Shown: piece by piece, positions 12,043-21,531 of the stretch
How positions within the stretch are numbered: position 1 is the first letter of the stretch
How the letters are laid out: each line of letters starts with the position of its first letter
Assembly (NCBI RefSeq): GCF_910592395.1
Contig: NC_088308.1
Span: 12,413,001-12,477,000, forward strand
From: Lineus longissimus
Taxonomy: Eukaryota; Nemertea; Pilidiophora; Heteronemertea; Lineidae
Reading direction: 5' to 3'
DNA: 64,000 bases
The notes under the pieces: generated by a model
Told to the model about the DNA's origin: nothing
The model's input: only the letters and a program-made list of their open reading frames with translations
Databases searched by the model: none
Program-made: the position numbers and the translations under genes

Positions 12043-12897
12043 TTTTTAGCTCACCTCTTAGCAGAGGTGAGCTTATCCCATACCGTGGCGTCCGTCGTCC
12101 GTCGTCGTCGTCGTCCGTCGTCCGTTAGCAGGGCACGTTTCGTGACTGTTAGAGCTATTGAGTTGAAACTAGGTACACATGTACCCTTATGTAATGACAC
12201 CTTGGAGACCAAGTTTTGGTCCGATTCGTTTCATGGTTTGGCCACCAGGGGGCCAAACGTTAAAAGTGAAAATATGCAATATCTCCCTTAATAGTAGTCG
12301 GTAAAAACCTTAAAAATGTGATTATTCCTTAACTTCTTGCCCGATTGCCACCAATTTGATATCATGGGTACATCTAACCACCATACAGTATATGTCACAC
12401 AGGTTTGTAATTTGACCTTCTTGTCAAGGTCACAGAGGTCAAATGGCGTAAATTCGCTGTCAGGCCGTAAGTATGGCACGTTTCTTAACTGCAATGACTA
12501 TTGATCACAAATTAAGTACACATGTACCCCTTGGTCAGGTGATCTCAGGTACCGAAGTTTGGTGCGATCTGATTTGCCGTTTGGCCTCCAGGGAGAGGGC
12601 CAAATCCTAAATTCTTCAAAATGCCATTATTCCTAGTAATTACTTGCCCGATTGGCACCAATTTTATATCATAGGTACATCTAATTCTAACAACCATTCA
12701 ATGTGTCACCCGGGTCGTCTTTGATTTGACCTACTTTTCAAGGTCACAGAGGTCGAATGTACTGTAAATTGGCCATTTTGGGGAAATTGTAATTGCTTGG
12801 ACCTACATCAAACCTAACACTACATGACACAATACCATGCTCTTTATCCATCTTTCCTCCACATGAGGTGAGCACAATGGCCCTGGCCATTTCATTA
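12043..12897. mobile_element. AGCTCACC-type MITE inserted in gypsy pol
   Basis: It begins 'tttttagctcacc' and ends 'ggtgagcacaatggccctgg', so its termini are short inverted repeats around AGCTCACC/GGTGAGC. It contains the 'ccgtcgtccgtcgtcgtcg' tract and two 'aggtcacagaggtc' motifs. It interrupts gypsy pol between the protease and the RT region, and gypsy-type sequence continues on both sides. No transposase is encoded. The exact target duplication is unclear. Confidence 0.8.
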
Positions 12898-13415
12898 ACG
12901 AATCTCTGGCACAGAGTATTCACCTCTGCATCTGTATCGAGTTGAAAGTGTAAATGACAGCCGTTTACTGCCATTTTCGCCGTAAGCGTACGTTTTTCCT
13001 TCCGTTTCGGCGTGACACCTTGTAGAAAGAAGTCGTCATCAGATGAGGATCCGGCGTCCTGAGTAACTCGTTTCACTTTTGGCTTTTTGCATTTCGCTGC
13101 AAATGGCAGTTTTCGCAGGTTTTGCCCCAGGCTGGACACTTTTCTTTCAGCATTAAGTGTGTTCTCCCACAGTACTTGCACTCTTTAGTTTCTACGCTCG
13201 CACTGCTGCCACTAGACTTTTTCTTGTAATGCGAGTCCTTGCGGTCACCATGTGGTTGCGACCGCCCACTAGCTTTATCATTAGCCTTAGACTTAGAGTC
13301 CGAAAAAGTTTTAGGCCTGCGGGTGCCTTTCACACCTTTCACAGATGAATCGCTTTCATTTCGCAGTGCTTTGCCCTGAACTGTGGCATTTTCAGCGGCT
13401 TTGCAGATATTTTTG
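12898..13415 (-). pseudogene. gag-pro: Gypsy gag C-terminus (zinc knuckle) and aspartic protease start
   Basis: The frame at 13,342-13,073 carries a zinc-knuckle-like run (CKYCGRTH, then KCPAWGKTCENC) in a basic, serine-rich context, as in gypsy nucleocapsid. After a frame change, 13,181 onward contains the protease active-site region LDTDAEVNT, where the family usually has DTGA. The Gly-to-Asp change at the catalytic loop would be expected to abolish protease activity. The protein runs into the MITE at 12,897. The upstream side is cut by the large insertion at 13,420. Confidence 0.75.
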
Positions 13416-13419
13416 CATT

Positions 13420-16400
13420 TTTAGCTCAGCTGACAAAGTCAAATAGCTATTCGATTGGTGTCCGTCCTTCCATCCATCCTTCCTTCCATCCATCTAGCCA
13501 TCTGTAGACAAAGTTGGGCATTTTGTAATCATACAACCGAGGCACTTCAAATCTAGTCTTGCTTATAAACACCACAGAAAATGTTGCTTACGGAAAAAAA
13601 TTTGGGCGATTCGACTCAAATTCAGCTCCCCAGGGAGCAAAATGCGTAAATGAAAAAACAATTTTTTGACGCTCTATTCCAGCAGGTAAAAGCTTGAAAT
13701 AAAGTTGAAAAGGTCTTCATGATACAGAAGTTTTGATATAAAATAGATTAGTGTCGATTTATATCACCAGTTGGCGGTAGTGAGCAAAACTGTTGTTTGA
13801 CCCGGATGACCCCGCTTTAAATTTCCCGCCGAGGTTACCTGGAGTACTATCATCAAGAAAATGGCGGTGACCTTTTTATTTCTACCGGAGCGATGATTTT
13901 GTAAGTGACAAATTTTCTTTTTTAAGCCTTTACGGAAACGTATTTTGGTACGAAACTTCACACGTTTATAGAAAAGATCAACGAGAATGTGTTCAAATGC
14001 CCTCATAACGATGAGTTCAACAGAATTTGGTCAAAACAACCTTCGAATGGAGTCAAATTTCTTTGCGAAATTGAAGCGACGACCTCATTATTTATCGTAA
14101 TTTATGCAGATCTGAGTCCAGCTGATGGGTGATGTTCTGATTTGTGTTCAAACTATTGGAAACTTCGGAAATTAGTTCTATTAGTTCTACTATTCTGCAG
14201 GAGTATATTATAGCCATTGATGTTGACAGCTAAAAGCACGAAAACTTTGTTCAGGTTTCTCGTCTAATCACGTGACCTCTCCAACACTCGATAATGCACT
14301 CTTTTCGTCCACGTTTTAGGCCAATCTTCGGCATGAACATGAAATCTAATAAGCGCAGTACTTAAATCAGATGTTTCTCTCGCCTTGAAAACATTCCTGG
14401 GTAAAATCCATTGAGATTAGCCTAGTTAATCTACTTTTTCCGTGCCTAAAATCTCTGCCGCTGAATTCTATAAATAGAAACTATTAACATCGCGGCAGTG
14501 TGGTTCCCATTGTGCGCCCTCCCACTTCACAGCATGTCAGGAACTTTTACGGAGAGAGAGGGCGTGCGGTAAGAAGAATGGCCAAAATGATGTCACGTTT
14601 TCCTGGCAATGTCTCTTGCCAGACCAGTCAAGCATTGGGAAAGCATCTTTAATTCAGACAACGTTAGAACTAGAAAAACGAACATGTTAATTTGCAAAAT
14701 TAAAAGCAGATTTCACCACTAACCAGTCAAATCGGAATACGACGGCGCAAAATGTTCTCGCTTTCCTCCTGCTAAAAAACCTTGTTCCCGCACTCCTATT
14801 TTAATTTATGCCAAGGAATATGATATGATCTGTTTTCACTTTTTTGTAATTAAATGGTATTCATATAATGAGATCAATAGTAGTGTCCGTGTCAGATCCC
14901 ATAGTTCAACTAGTCTTCTCTCCCCAGGTGCCTCACACGGACCTTCACGTCCCCATACTCAAGACCAACTCTTACAATATCGCCCTCAAAACAACCCTGG
15001 AGTCAAGAATTCACAGGTGCTCCTGTGAAATCTCAGTTCTAGTTTATTTATCAAACTTTATCGAGGATTATAGAATCGAATGGATGTGTCGATCGTCGGG
15101 GCGGATTGATATGTGGTTAGGTTGTGCGTCCAAGGCGATTAGGTCATATTCAGTTAGTTTGAGAAAGATCATGATCATGAAGATGCGTGTTGTGTTATCA
15201 TAACTTGAAAATAAGTTGAAGTTATTATTAGTACTACGATTCTTACATGAGTAAAAAGTAGACGTTTTAAGCAACACAATAATGTTACTCCCATAAAAAA
15301 ACTGTCAATTCTCCTTACCACTCACAGAAGCCAAGCCATTGCTGTTAAGTTATTCAGGGCTTAATCAATTACTTGCACTCCCTGTGGGGTGAATGACATT
15401 ACCTTTTGAACAGCTGGTTGTAGGGGGATGATTGGAACAGCCGGTATACCTGCTGACCTGCTGAACCGAGGTTAATTTTATTTTCAATCCACGATTGCAG
15501 GTCACCTGATTTTCGAGATTTCGCGGGAAATGAAATTGTAAACAAACGCATGTGTGCAGTTCAAATGTAAACAAAAATGTATTTTTGGTACTTTTGGTTG
15601 CTGGACTTGGGTTTTCCCGCAGTTAGGAGCTGGATCAAATTGGTGGTCTGTTGTGCTGTTTTAGTCAGAGGTAGCCCTTTATTATGAAGGGATTTTCAAA
15701 TTAAGGTGACCATGGTCTTTTATGTGCTCAGCTCACCACAGCTTTCAATACTTGATGTATCTGAAGAGGCGCGCGGAACCTGACATGGCCTTACCAAGGA
15801 GCTGCTCACTTTGCCTTTTTGGCTGAGACATTGCTACATGTAGGACTAGGAGGAGCACGCATTTTAAAGTTATAGTAGTGATAGTACAGTTGGTTCGAGC
15901 CATTTGAAAGCCGACATGTGAAGACCTATCTTGGTTCTCCTTCTTCTCCGTATAAAAAGGGGCATATTGCTGACTAAGGAACAAGGCATATTGACATTGC
16001 CTCATCATCTCTATGGGACCAATTGATATACTTTTATATGCACGCATACATCGTGCCATTTCAGGGTCTGAGTCTGTGGACAATTGGTTTGATTAATTTG
16101 TCTCTTCGATATTGCTCCTTTATTGCATTAGATTTTCATCGCAATTCGATCTATTCAAGATATAGCCAATTTGAACCTGTCTGCGCCAAGGATAGATTGG
16201 TTCCAGATCGACTCACTATGACTAGGAATATGCAGTAGAGCACAATGTCATGAAAAACGACCCTTTGTATTGTAAATTCCAATCACCTGCAGGACAGGTC
16301 AATTTCTCTCAATAAAATTAATTTTGTTGACTCCTGTAATCTCTACCTTATTAAAAAAGAAAGAAAGTGGTGCTAGTCCCAAACTGGTAATTTCTATTTA

Positions 16401-16780
16401 TTTTGACCTCTGTTAAATCAGGATACCTCTCAATTACAGACAGCATTTTGTATCCTTGTGCTGTACAACCCAGCCTGGACATACCACAGTTGTCCATGGA
16501 GAAGTCTCATCCTCTCGGACACTTTTTTTCTGTAAAGCTACTGATACAACATACTGAACTAGGGATATCTTCCGTTGCCTCCTGTAATATTTACATACCA
16601 TGGCTGATTAGTTCAATCATATTTCATCCAGCTGGCAGCTCTGCATTGGAAATTTTAGTGGTATAACGTGTTCTCTTGACCTTCAAACAGTAGTATAAAG
16701 CCGATATTTACTACTTTATACCCTCAGTCCTATGTTATTAGGTCATCCAGCTGAGCGCCAGGCCCTTGGGCCTCTTGTTC
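13420..16780. mobile_element. 3.4-kb composite repeat inserted in gypsy gag
   Basis: It separates the gag body (16,781-17,319) from the zinc knuckle (13,342). It starts near 'ttagctcagctgac' and ends near 'cagctgagcgccaggccctt', so the ends are short inverted repeats. Its right 1.3 kb matches the window start (1-725). A block at about 15,703-16,251 that begins with a 'gctcagctcacc' sequence is absent from the other copy and may be a nested insertion. No transposase is recognised among its short open frames. Confidence 0.7.
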
Positions 16781-17319
16781 TAAAGTTAGTCTGGACTCAC
16801 GCAATAGGAGTTTTTGCGTGTCTTGGTCGCGGATGCCTAATACCACACGGTCGCGTAAAATAGAGTCCAGGCTATCAGCATGGTAATTACAAGTTTTTAT
16901 TAGTGTCCTGATTGCCGAGAGAAATGCCTCAAAGCTCTCTCCCTGCCGCTGTTCACGCTTATTAAAGATAAACCGTTCATAGGTCTCATTTACTTCGCCT
17001 ATCACGTAAGTGTCGAACTTCTCCAAGATTTCCCGATTCGTCCTCTCGTCCTCAGGCGTTGCAAACAAAAACCGTTATAGATTTTCAGGCCTTCATCTCC
17101 TAAAGTGTTAAGGAGTAGAGCAACTTGGTAGGCCCTGTCCTGTTCCGCAAGTTTTGACAGTATTACATAGTTAGTCCATTTCTGTTTGAACAGCTTCCAA
17201 TTCTCTGCCATGCATGGCATTCCCGTTGCACCTAGGTCAGGGGCTTGTGGAGGTCTTACCCCAGGGATGGCTCGTTGAACGGGCCCTACGGCCGCCGCAG
17301 CAGGAACAGGGTCATCCAT
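16781..17319 (-). pseudogene. gag: Gypsy gag (capsid region), frameshifted
   Basis: The start is at 17,319 and gives an Ala/Pro-rich leader, then WKLFKQKWTNYVILSKL and ALLLNTLGDEGLKIYNGF. This is the typical N-terminal capsid pattern of metazoan gypsy Gag. A frame change near 17,050 leads to a second frame with RFIFNKREQRQGESFEAFLSAIRTL and DRVVLGIRD, the following conserved capsid segment. The protein is cut near 16,785 by the inserted repeat. The gene lies just downstream of the PBS, as expected. Confidence 0.85.
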
Positions 17320-17520
17320 GACGAAAAGTATAGTTGGTAGGCACCATTACAGGGAAATGTACAATGTACAGCAGTATACACTTCAGTGCACAGTATAGTA
17401 ATGAATCAGCCACAGCGGGTTTTCCCAGACTGCAGATTCGGCAGAGATTACTCAAAGTCTGTAGAGTTCTGTTCGTTAAGAGTTCACTTAGACGGTAGAA
17501 AAAGTATGTGAGATCCCATC

Positions 17521-17530
17521 GCTGCCACCA
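17521..17530 (-). promoter_or_regulatory. Gypsy primer-binding site
   Basis: In element orientation TGGTGGCAGC follows the CA end of the 5' LTR directly. A site that begins TGG immediately after the LTR is where a tRNA 3' end (CCA) pairs to prime minus-strand synthesis. I cannot assign the tRNA. Confidence 0.75.
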
Positions 17531-17710
17531 TGTTTCGTTGGGCAGGGCCAGTAGCAATAGAACAGAGACTTATATCGGAGGAAGACTACTAATTTATTCT
17601 TGCTGAGCAACCATGCTGTTACAAACGACAACAACAACACTAATTCCAGAACAACCGGGTGTCTCACACTTCAACAAATATTGATAACTGTATAATAGCA
17701 TCACGCAACA
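17531..17710 (-). repeat. Gypsy 5' LTR
   Basis: It is 180 bp with TG...CA ends, matching 8,432-8,624. It is followed outwards by target duplication GAACT at 17,711. No clear TATA box could be chosen with confidence. The transcription start should lie inside it. Confidence 0.93.
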
Positions 17711-17815
17711 GAACTATAGCAGGTTCCCAACCAGGGGGTTTGGGGGGTTTCCCCCCAACCTAAAGGCGCTGCGCGCTCACTAGGGCACTGCACTGATAAT
17801 ATTAGCTATTCACAG
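17711..17815. mobile_element. Right half of the element split by gypsy
   Basis: It resumes 'gaactatagcaggttcccaa' and continues with 'gggggtttggggggtttcc' and 'aaaggcgctgcgcgct'. This matches 19,680-19,770, where the same sequence is uninterrupted. Confidence 0.85.
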
Positions 17816-18711
17816 CAGAAAGACTAAACGCCCCGTAATTGGCGGTAATTGGCAGATTTTAAGCTGGAAATTGTCGTCTGGTCAAAAGTGACAAAATGCC
17901 CTCAATCTTACCTGTCTCTGTAATGTACTGAACGCGCTACAGATAAGGCATTGTTCTAAGGCATTGCAGCCGAGGCTGATAAAGTGATGGCCATTTTGCG
18001 AATGTATATGGAGTGTGTACGTTCACTTCAAAACATAGTTCCAACCTAAATTTTTCATAACGAGCAGTTAGAAAGTGGTATTTCCGTATATTTTGATTCT
18101 CAATGACAGCATGTCGTTTTGTGGGGTTATTTTGTGTAATTCTTATTGATATTGCCGATAAAAGACATGTAGAGAAACCCAGATTCATGCGCTCAGTTCA
18201 TCTATGTACGGTGAACGTTTTGACAAAAAACCAGGGTGAGTTTTTTTCTGTATTTTCTCTTGATTTGCTGGGTACAATTGGCCATGACAACTGTTATTTG
18301 AAATGTCATAGTATAGAATGACTCCCGTAGCTTGTTTACATAGGAAGTGTTACCGTTTTTGGCTTTCTGTCTCGTTAAATTTGCTCCGTCATTGAGTCGA
18401 AGTCGAAGATCAAAACACACATGAACGCCATATTACATTTTATACACAAAACGGTGTTGCAAAAAATTCTTCCCAATCATCAGAATGAAATCATCCTAAT
18501 ACTTCACAATTATCTATTACACATAGATATAACAACTACAGGAGAATGACTTTGAAATCCAGACAAAACTTTGTTATAAGAATAGCGTCTTTGTATTTAT
18601 AAACATCATCGACGTAATCAAAACAAACCCGAACGCTAGATGAACAAACATGGCGGACCGCTTCACAAGAAGTTGACGTTTTCTCATGTTTCTTGTCAAA
18701 GTAACAATGAT
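17816..18711. other. No gene recognised
   Basis: Only short open frames are present, on both strands. None has a recognisable domain or a plausible splice pattern. Confidence 0.4.
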
Positions 18712-19770
18712 AAGCGCGCAGCAGGCTTTTCTGCGAAGCGCAACTATGGTTAACGTGCATACATACATGACGTTTCCAATGTAAACAATGTTTCTCAAGT
18801 CCATGGATTCGATTCAAATGGCTTAAGTTTGACTTAAAATAAGATAAACGCGCGAATGAAGCAACTCGACTATTCTGAGCTCCGAGAGAGAACCACATGA
18901 ATATTCACACTGTTTTTTAATCAAACTTCAATTTCAGGGGGTTCGGGGGGTTTACCCACCCCCCCTGACATATGTGTTTTGATTTTTGATACTTATAGTA
19001 ATAATATCCAAAAGATGCTTAAAATGGATATAATCCCGAATTAATGAAGCAAAAGACAGGCAGGCGTTTCAATTCGAGAAAAAAAAAATTATTTTGAGAT
19101 TTCAATAAACCTTTTGAACGAATTCCACATGGGCCGTGGTGGGATCCGAAGACACCTTAAGGAGGAATGTATGTTTTTATGGAGTACCATTGGTTTTGCA
19201 GATCTTCTGGTTTTTTCTAAAGAATAATCAATATTCGCTAGCAGGCTTTTTATGCTCGGGCACACCAGGTATGAAGAGGAATTGTTACTCAGGTTCTTTG
19301 TTCATCAGTCTGGTGTCAAGTGTCAAGTGTCTTCCAGTCTCTTGGCCTGCAAAAACCCTTTCCAACCATTTTTTATGCATTAACCATTCGGCAACATGTT
19401 GGTGGGGGGAAAAACCTGATCCCTGACCCCTTAAATTGGTTGCCCAGGTACGACACAAGCAATTGTCTCAAGGAAGCCACCAGTACGACCTCTTAGTAGT
19501 CTTGCCAATATCATGCCTGTGAAAAGGAAGGGTAATGATGGTTGAGGGTTGGAGTTAGGGTACCATCAAAGGGGGGACATTTTCCATTTCTTTGCCGGCT
19601 ATCATGATGATGGAGTTGAGTTACTGCTAAAGAGATACACAGAGAAAACTGTCTATCAAAACAAAAAATTGGCGGAAGGAACTATAGCAGGTTCCCAACC
19701 AGGGGGTTTGGGGGTTTCCCCCCAACCTAAAGGCGCTGCGCGCTTACGAGGGCACTGCACTGATAATATT
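18712..19770. mobile_element. Second, uninterrupted copy of the gypsy target element
   Basis: It parallels 7,195-8,431 joined to 17,711-17,815. At 19,676-19,690 the sequence passes straight through the point where the other copy contains the gypsy element, with a single GAACT. This copy lacks about 340 bp found in the first (about 8,060-8,390) and carries one of the G-rich palindromes at about 18,936-18,972. Confidence 0.85.
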
Positions 19771-20340
19771 ATCGTATACCTTTGATAGTGACACTGGTCA
19801 GAGTACACAAATAATAGCGACGAAGTAGTCTGCTGGAATTGCGAGGTAATTTTAACGAACAATAAAACTGCCATTCTCAGTCTATGCTGATACGGAAAAA
19901 CCGTGAGGAGCAGCATGAACTGGGCCTACATTATTTACCATACATTACAGTTACATACCCGATACCGGTACGAACAAATGCAATACACTGCAACATATGT
20001 GTAGGGAAGTAAAGTGTGCATTGCAAGCCATGTGTCCAAACTCTACCAAGGTGAACGTTAGTAAATAAGGGTGAACTTTTTCAAATTTAACTTTATTTTA
20101 TCCCCCCCCCCACCAGTTCACTAGTTTTTCACAAAAATTTTGATCTTTTTTTGTACATTTATGTTTTACCTTACCACCAACATGAACAGCAAGCCATACA
20201 GGGTTGTATATCCTCTCACGGTTTTCGCGTATCAGCACAGACTGCTCATTGTTTTTGTAACATAATCGGGAATGTTAATAATAAATATCTTATTTTGATG
20301 ATGTTTTTTTACAAAGTGCTATTTTTTCTCATGTTTACAG
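19771..20340. other. No gene recognised; pyrimidine tract before a possible exon
   Basis: A/T-rich sequence with a C run near 20,103. From about 20,300 it becomes T-rich and ends in 'ttttttctcatgtttacag', a good 3' splice-site pattern. Confidence 0.4.
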
Positions 20341-20570
20341 GATGATGCAGTCTATAATCTACGAGTCATTCCGGTGGTCTCCACTGGCAAAGTGGTGTTG
20401 CTGTGCATGCTGTGGAACTGGTGAAACGAAACCAATCAACCAGTAAGCCATGAGATTGACAGGATTGGGGAAGAAGACGCTGTATATTAGCTGATTTGTC
20501 CTTCACGTTTTGGTCTTGTTTTACTGTATTATACAAGTTGATTGAATAAAGAAGCCTTGAAATTGAATAG
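20341..20570 (+). other. Possible 3'-terminal host exon with poly(A) signal
   Basis: A splice-acceptor-like tract ends in AG at 20,339-20,340. The following sequence is open in two frames, ending at the stop near 20,423 or 20,444, and AATAAA lies at 20,545-20,550. That spacing is normal for a last exon. One frame has an odd WCCCACCG cysteine cluster and the other is hydrophobic. I do not recognise the protein and see no matching upstream exons. It could be chance or the 3' end of a retroposed sequence. Confidence 0.35.
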
Positions 20571-20612
20571 GCATCTCTGAATTTTTATTTATTATAATAT
20601 TAAAAAATAAAA

Positions 20613-20856
20613 CTGATCGATATAAGAGATGAGGGTGATGTATGAGACGTTATCATGCCTGATGTCACAATCAAGTAAGACTTCGTTGTAGCCTGATTGA
20701 TATAAGAGAAGCAGGTGATGAAAGAGACGGCATAATGCCTCATGTCACAATCAAGTAAGAGACCGCATTGTAGCCTGATTGATATGAGAGTAGAGAGGGT
20801 GATGTTAGAGATGGCATCATGCCTCATGTCACAATCTAGAGACTGCAGTGCAGCCT
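20613..20856. repeat. Tandem repeat, three ~80-bp units
   Basis: Units start with 'ctgat(c/t)gatat(a/g)agag' at 20,613, 20,693 and 20,774, and each contains 'atgcct(c/g)atgtcacaatc'. Units are about 75-90% alike by eye. Confidence 0.85.
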
Positions 20857-20894
20857 TATGAGGGGGAATAGGGCAGTGTCACAAGAACTAATCT

Positions 20895-21290
20895 AAACTC
20901 AAGGTAATGAAGGAGAGATTTGTACGGACCTACTTTTATGACCTTCTGCCCTACTTTAAGACTGTTATAGCTAAAGTAGTCGTGTTTGGTATCGAACTAA
21001 AGATAATGAACAGTAGGTTTGTGCTAACCCATTTTCATTACCAACTGACCTACTTGGGGACAGTTACAGCGAAAGGTGTCATCCGTGTTTGATATCAAAC
21101 TGAAAGTGTTTAAGAGTAGGTGTACCCTGATATACTTTTATGACTCACTAAACAACTTGAACACCGTTAGAGGAAGGCAGTCGCGTTAATGGTATCAAAC
21201 TAAAGGTATCGAAAGAGCAGTTTGGCGCTGGCCTTCTTAAACACAGTTGCAGCAAAGGCACTGAAGGTATTGAAGAGTGGATGTGACAAA
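20895..21290. repeat. Degenerate tandem repeat, ~100-105-bp units
   Basis: Landmarks such as 'ggtaatgaaggagag', 'gataatgaacagtagg', 'agtgtttaagagtagg' and 'ggtatcgaaagagcag' recur at about 20,902, 21,002, 21,105 and 21,207. Each is preceded by a 'tatcaaact(a/g)aa' element. It is much more diverged than the 80-bp array next to it. Confidence 0.6.
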
Positions 21291-21355
21291 AGAACCCCTC
21301 AACTACTTCATTCACTGCAGTTCAAATAAAACCTTCACAACTGTCATCCACCCCA

Positions 21356-21505
21356 GGGGCCAAATTCATTAGACGTGTGTAACTTCTCCCTGATTAGTTA
21401 TAGGGCCTATTCATAGTCTGTGAAGATCTACATGAAGGACCTGAATCTGTCTATTCTGTAGTTAAACGCTGTTTTAAGCTGAACACCCTTCATGAATTTG
21501 GCCCC
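21356..21505. mobile_element. 150-bp palindromic MITE
   Basis: The ends are inverted: 'ggggccaaattcattaga' at 21,356 and 'tcatgaatttggcccc' ending 21,505. Its small size, terminal inverted repeats and lack of coding sequence fit a MITE. The family is not identified. Confidence 0.65.
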
Positions 21506-21531
21506 ATTTGTCTAAGCTTGATTCCATCCAG

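Larger units (their letters stand above)
8432..17710 (-). mobile_element. Ty3/gypsy LTR retrotransposon (structurally complete, coding-defective)
   Basis: On the minus strand it reads LTR, PBS, gag, protease, RT, RNase H, integrase, PPT, LTR. The flanks are a perfect 5-bp target duplication GAACT at 8,427-8,431 and 17,711-17,715. Removing the later insertions at about 12,043-12,897 and 13,420-16,780 leaves about 5 kb, usual for this superfamily. Frameshifts and stops break gag and pol, so it should be unable to move itself. The LTRs differ by a 13-bp indel and a few substitutions. Confidence 0.93.
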
